A stretch of DNA of 64,000 bases from Hoplostethus atlanticus (Eukaryota; Chordata; Actinopteri; Trachichthyiformes; Trachichthyidae): positions 7,940,501-8,004,500 of the forward strand of contig JAXDDX010000003.1 in assembly GCA_034670405.1 (NCBI GenBank). The letters run 5' to 3'. The notes below the pieces were generated by a model. It made no database searches, had not been told where the DNA came from, and was given only the letters and a program-made list of their open reading frames with translations. Shown one piece after another: positions 62,532 to 64,000 of this stretch. The position numbers were made by a program, and so were the translations under genes. The first letter of the stretch is position 1; each line of letters opens with the position of its first letter.

Positions 62532-64000
62532 CTGCTGAGGGAAGAGGGTAGAAGTAAGAATCAGATAAACAACAGCAACATATCATTGTTTGATCCAGAA
62601 TTAATATGGAATTACATTGATCCTGAAAGTGTCCCTTCATAACACCACAGAGTACAGTTTTGTTTGTCTAGTTTTTAGCTTTGGAAGAAACTTGTTTGTG
62701 TGTGTGTTTGTGTTGTGTCTAGATCAAACCACTCAAGTTCATAGAAATAATATAAAAAGGTATGTGAATTCTGGTAAAGGATGGATTTTAACTTTAAAAC
62801 TAATTAAGGTAGGGCCTCCGTCAACTGCAGTTATAACTTTTTCTGTAGATCTAGCAAAAAATAGCAAAATAAAATAGCAGAAAGTGATAGTCTTAAGGAA
62901 ACGTTTTTGTTTTGTTTTTTCTCAAATTCTCAAACAAGATTACATAATTTTCAACAATAATTTAATTCATAATTACAAATATATTTTTAAAGCACTAGCT
63001 ATAGCATCAATAATGCATAGAGGACCATATTAATTTAGTCAATATTTGGTATTAGGGGTTTGGTATTGCCAATGGTGTGACAACAATTTGAGAAAACCTT
63101 ACCAAAAGATATATATAAACATATATATTTCGATTTCATACAACATTTCTCAAAGTTTTGATTTGTATCAGTTCTAAATAATGTATTATTGAATAAGAAG
63201 TATCAACTGAGTAAAAACATTGTATTAGTTTTTGATAAACAAACAGTTCTTGGTAATAGACTCAAGAAGCCCAGGACAAGAGAGACAAGAGAGATTAGAG
63301 CTATTCCTTACTACAATCTCTTCCTGTTGCAAAAATAGTGACACCAATTTCAAAACAGTAGTGACGCTCAGGTTATAACCAGACTTCTAGGCTTCCTGCG
63401 AAAAGTAGCTGCAGTATATTGTGTCACGCATTTCCCCCTCACTTAAGACATGCACATCATCAACACTGCTACTCTTCCCATGGCTACAGGTAAAGAATTA
63501 ACAGCCGTTATTTATTTCAGACATTAAAGGCTGTTTTTTTTTGGGGTAGAAAAGAAGACCAGATCTCGTCTGAGCTAATATGCTGTGCAGCTCTTAATAA
63601 GCAACACACATTCACCACAGGACACGCAGACTGTCCCTCTTGATAATTGTCAGAGCACCTTTTAAGCAGGAAAGAAAAAAAAAATCTGGAACGAGATGAA
63701 ACAAAACAATTTTATGTTTTTTTTCTTTTATTTCTTCGTTTTATGACCCCTTTAATCTGACTCAAAGCCCACCACAGGTTCATTTGAACATTATGGAGTT
63801 ATTTTAAACCAGCGCAACATGTAAACCTTTGTACGTCGCATCTGCTAAATGACTATAATGTAATGTAATATAATGTAAACCCAGACAGCCCAGGCCAGGG
63901 TCCATGACAGGGGTGCACAGGTGAGGGAGTTCCAGCTGGGTCCTGGTCTTGGTCCCGACCAACGAGTGCAAGTTCCTGGCGAGGTGACACAGGCCGTACG
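62532..64000 (-). other. nectin3: nectin3 intron 1 (partial)
   Basis: Sequence upstream of the V exon, AT-rich. No signal-peptide exon was found, so exon 1 is expected beyond the right edge. It contains a SINE tail at 63830-63880. Confidence 0.6.
63830..63880 (+). repeat. SINE tail remnant
   Basis: 'acgtcgcatctgctaaatgactataatgtaatgtaatataatg' corresponds to the 3' tail of the SINE at 41472-41593 without its tRNA-like head. Confidence 0.7.

Overview
The window is vertebrate nuclear DNA and almost certainly comes from a teleost fish. Genes are split into many small exons with GT-AG introns. The proteins are recognisable orthologues of vertebrate genes. The spacer DNA carries teleost-type repeats: tRNA-derived SINE copies with the 'ggataaaagcgtctgctaaatga' type of tail (shortened here), L2/CR1-like LINE tails, many short inverted-repeat DNA transposons, and long CA/GT and ATAC microsatellites. 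No bacterial, organellar or viral features were seen.

Layout, left to right. (1) 142-3038, minus: the N-terminal half of apbb1 (Fe65), with acidic N-terminus, WW domain and start of PTB1; the 3' part lies beyond base 1. (2) 5906-18817, minus: complete ilk (integrin-linked pseudokinase), 12 coding exons giving 452 codons, plus a probable non-coding exon 1 near 19.85-19.97 kb. (3) 21334-24340, plus: complete rrp8 (nucleolar rRNA methyltransferase), 7 coding exons, 561 aa, head-to-head with ilk. (4) 26423-35146, minus: a complete 14-exon gene for a 917-aa type I membrane protein with eight Ig domains. I assembled it exon by exon and every splice phase closes. It is a PVR/nectin-family receptor, CD96-like by position. 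(5) About 35.2-48.9 kb: no gene found, only repeats and microsatellites. (6) 52327-62531, minus: nectin3-type nectin, complete except for the signal-peptide exon, which lies beyond the window, with a probable long 3'UTR reaching about 48.96 kb.

The apbb1/ilk/rrp8 trio matches the gene neighbourhood of human 11p15.4, including the divergent ilk-rrp8 pair. The multi-Ig gene beside nectin3 recalls the mammalian CD96-NECTIN3 neighbourhood, so an adhesion ligand and a probable receptor of the same family lie in tandem.

The most interesting object is the 917-aa receptor. Its exon structure shows that it is a nectin (V-D2-D3) whose D2 and D3 modules were multiplied to V-D2-D2-D3-D2-D2-D2-D3. Both D3-type copies have lost the usual B-strand cysteine and carry a cysteine where the core tryptophan should be. 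This predicts a C-F strand disulfide of the kind known from CD4 domain 2. Its transmembrane exon has a (TG)17 repeat in place of a normal polypyrimidine tract four bases before the acceptor AG, and skipping that exon would give a soluble receptor. All gene models were derived by reading splice sites by eye; no alignments or searches could be run.
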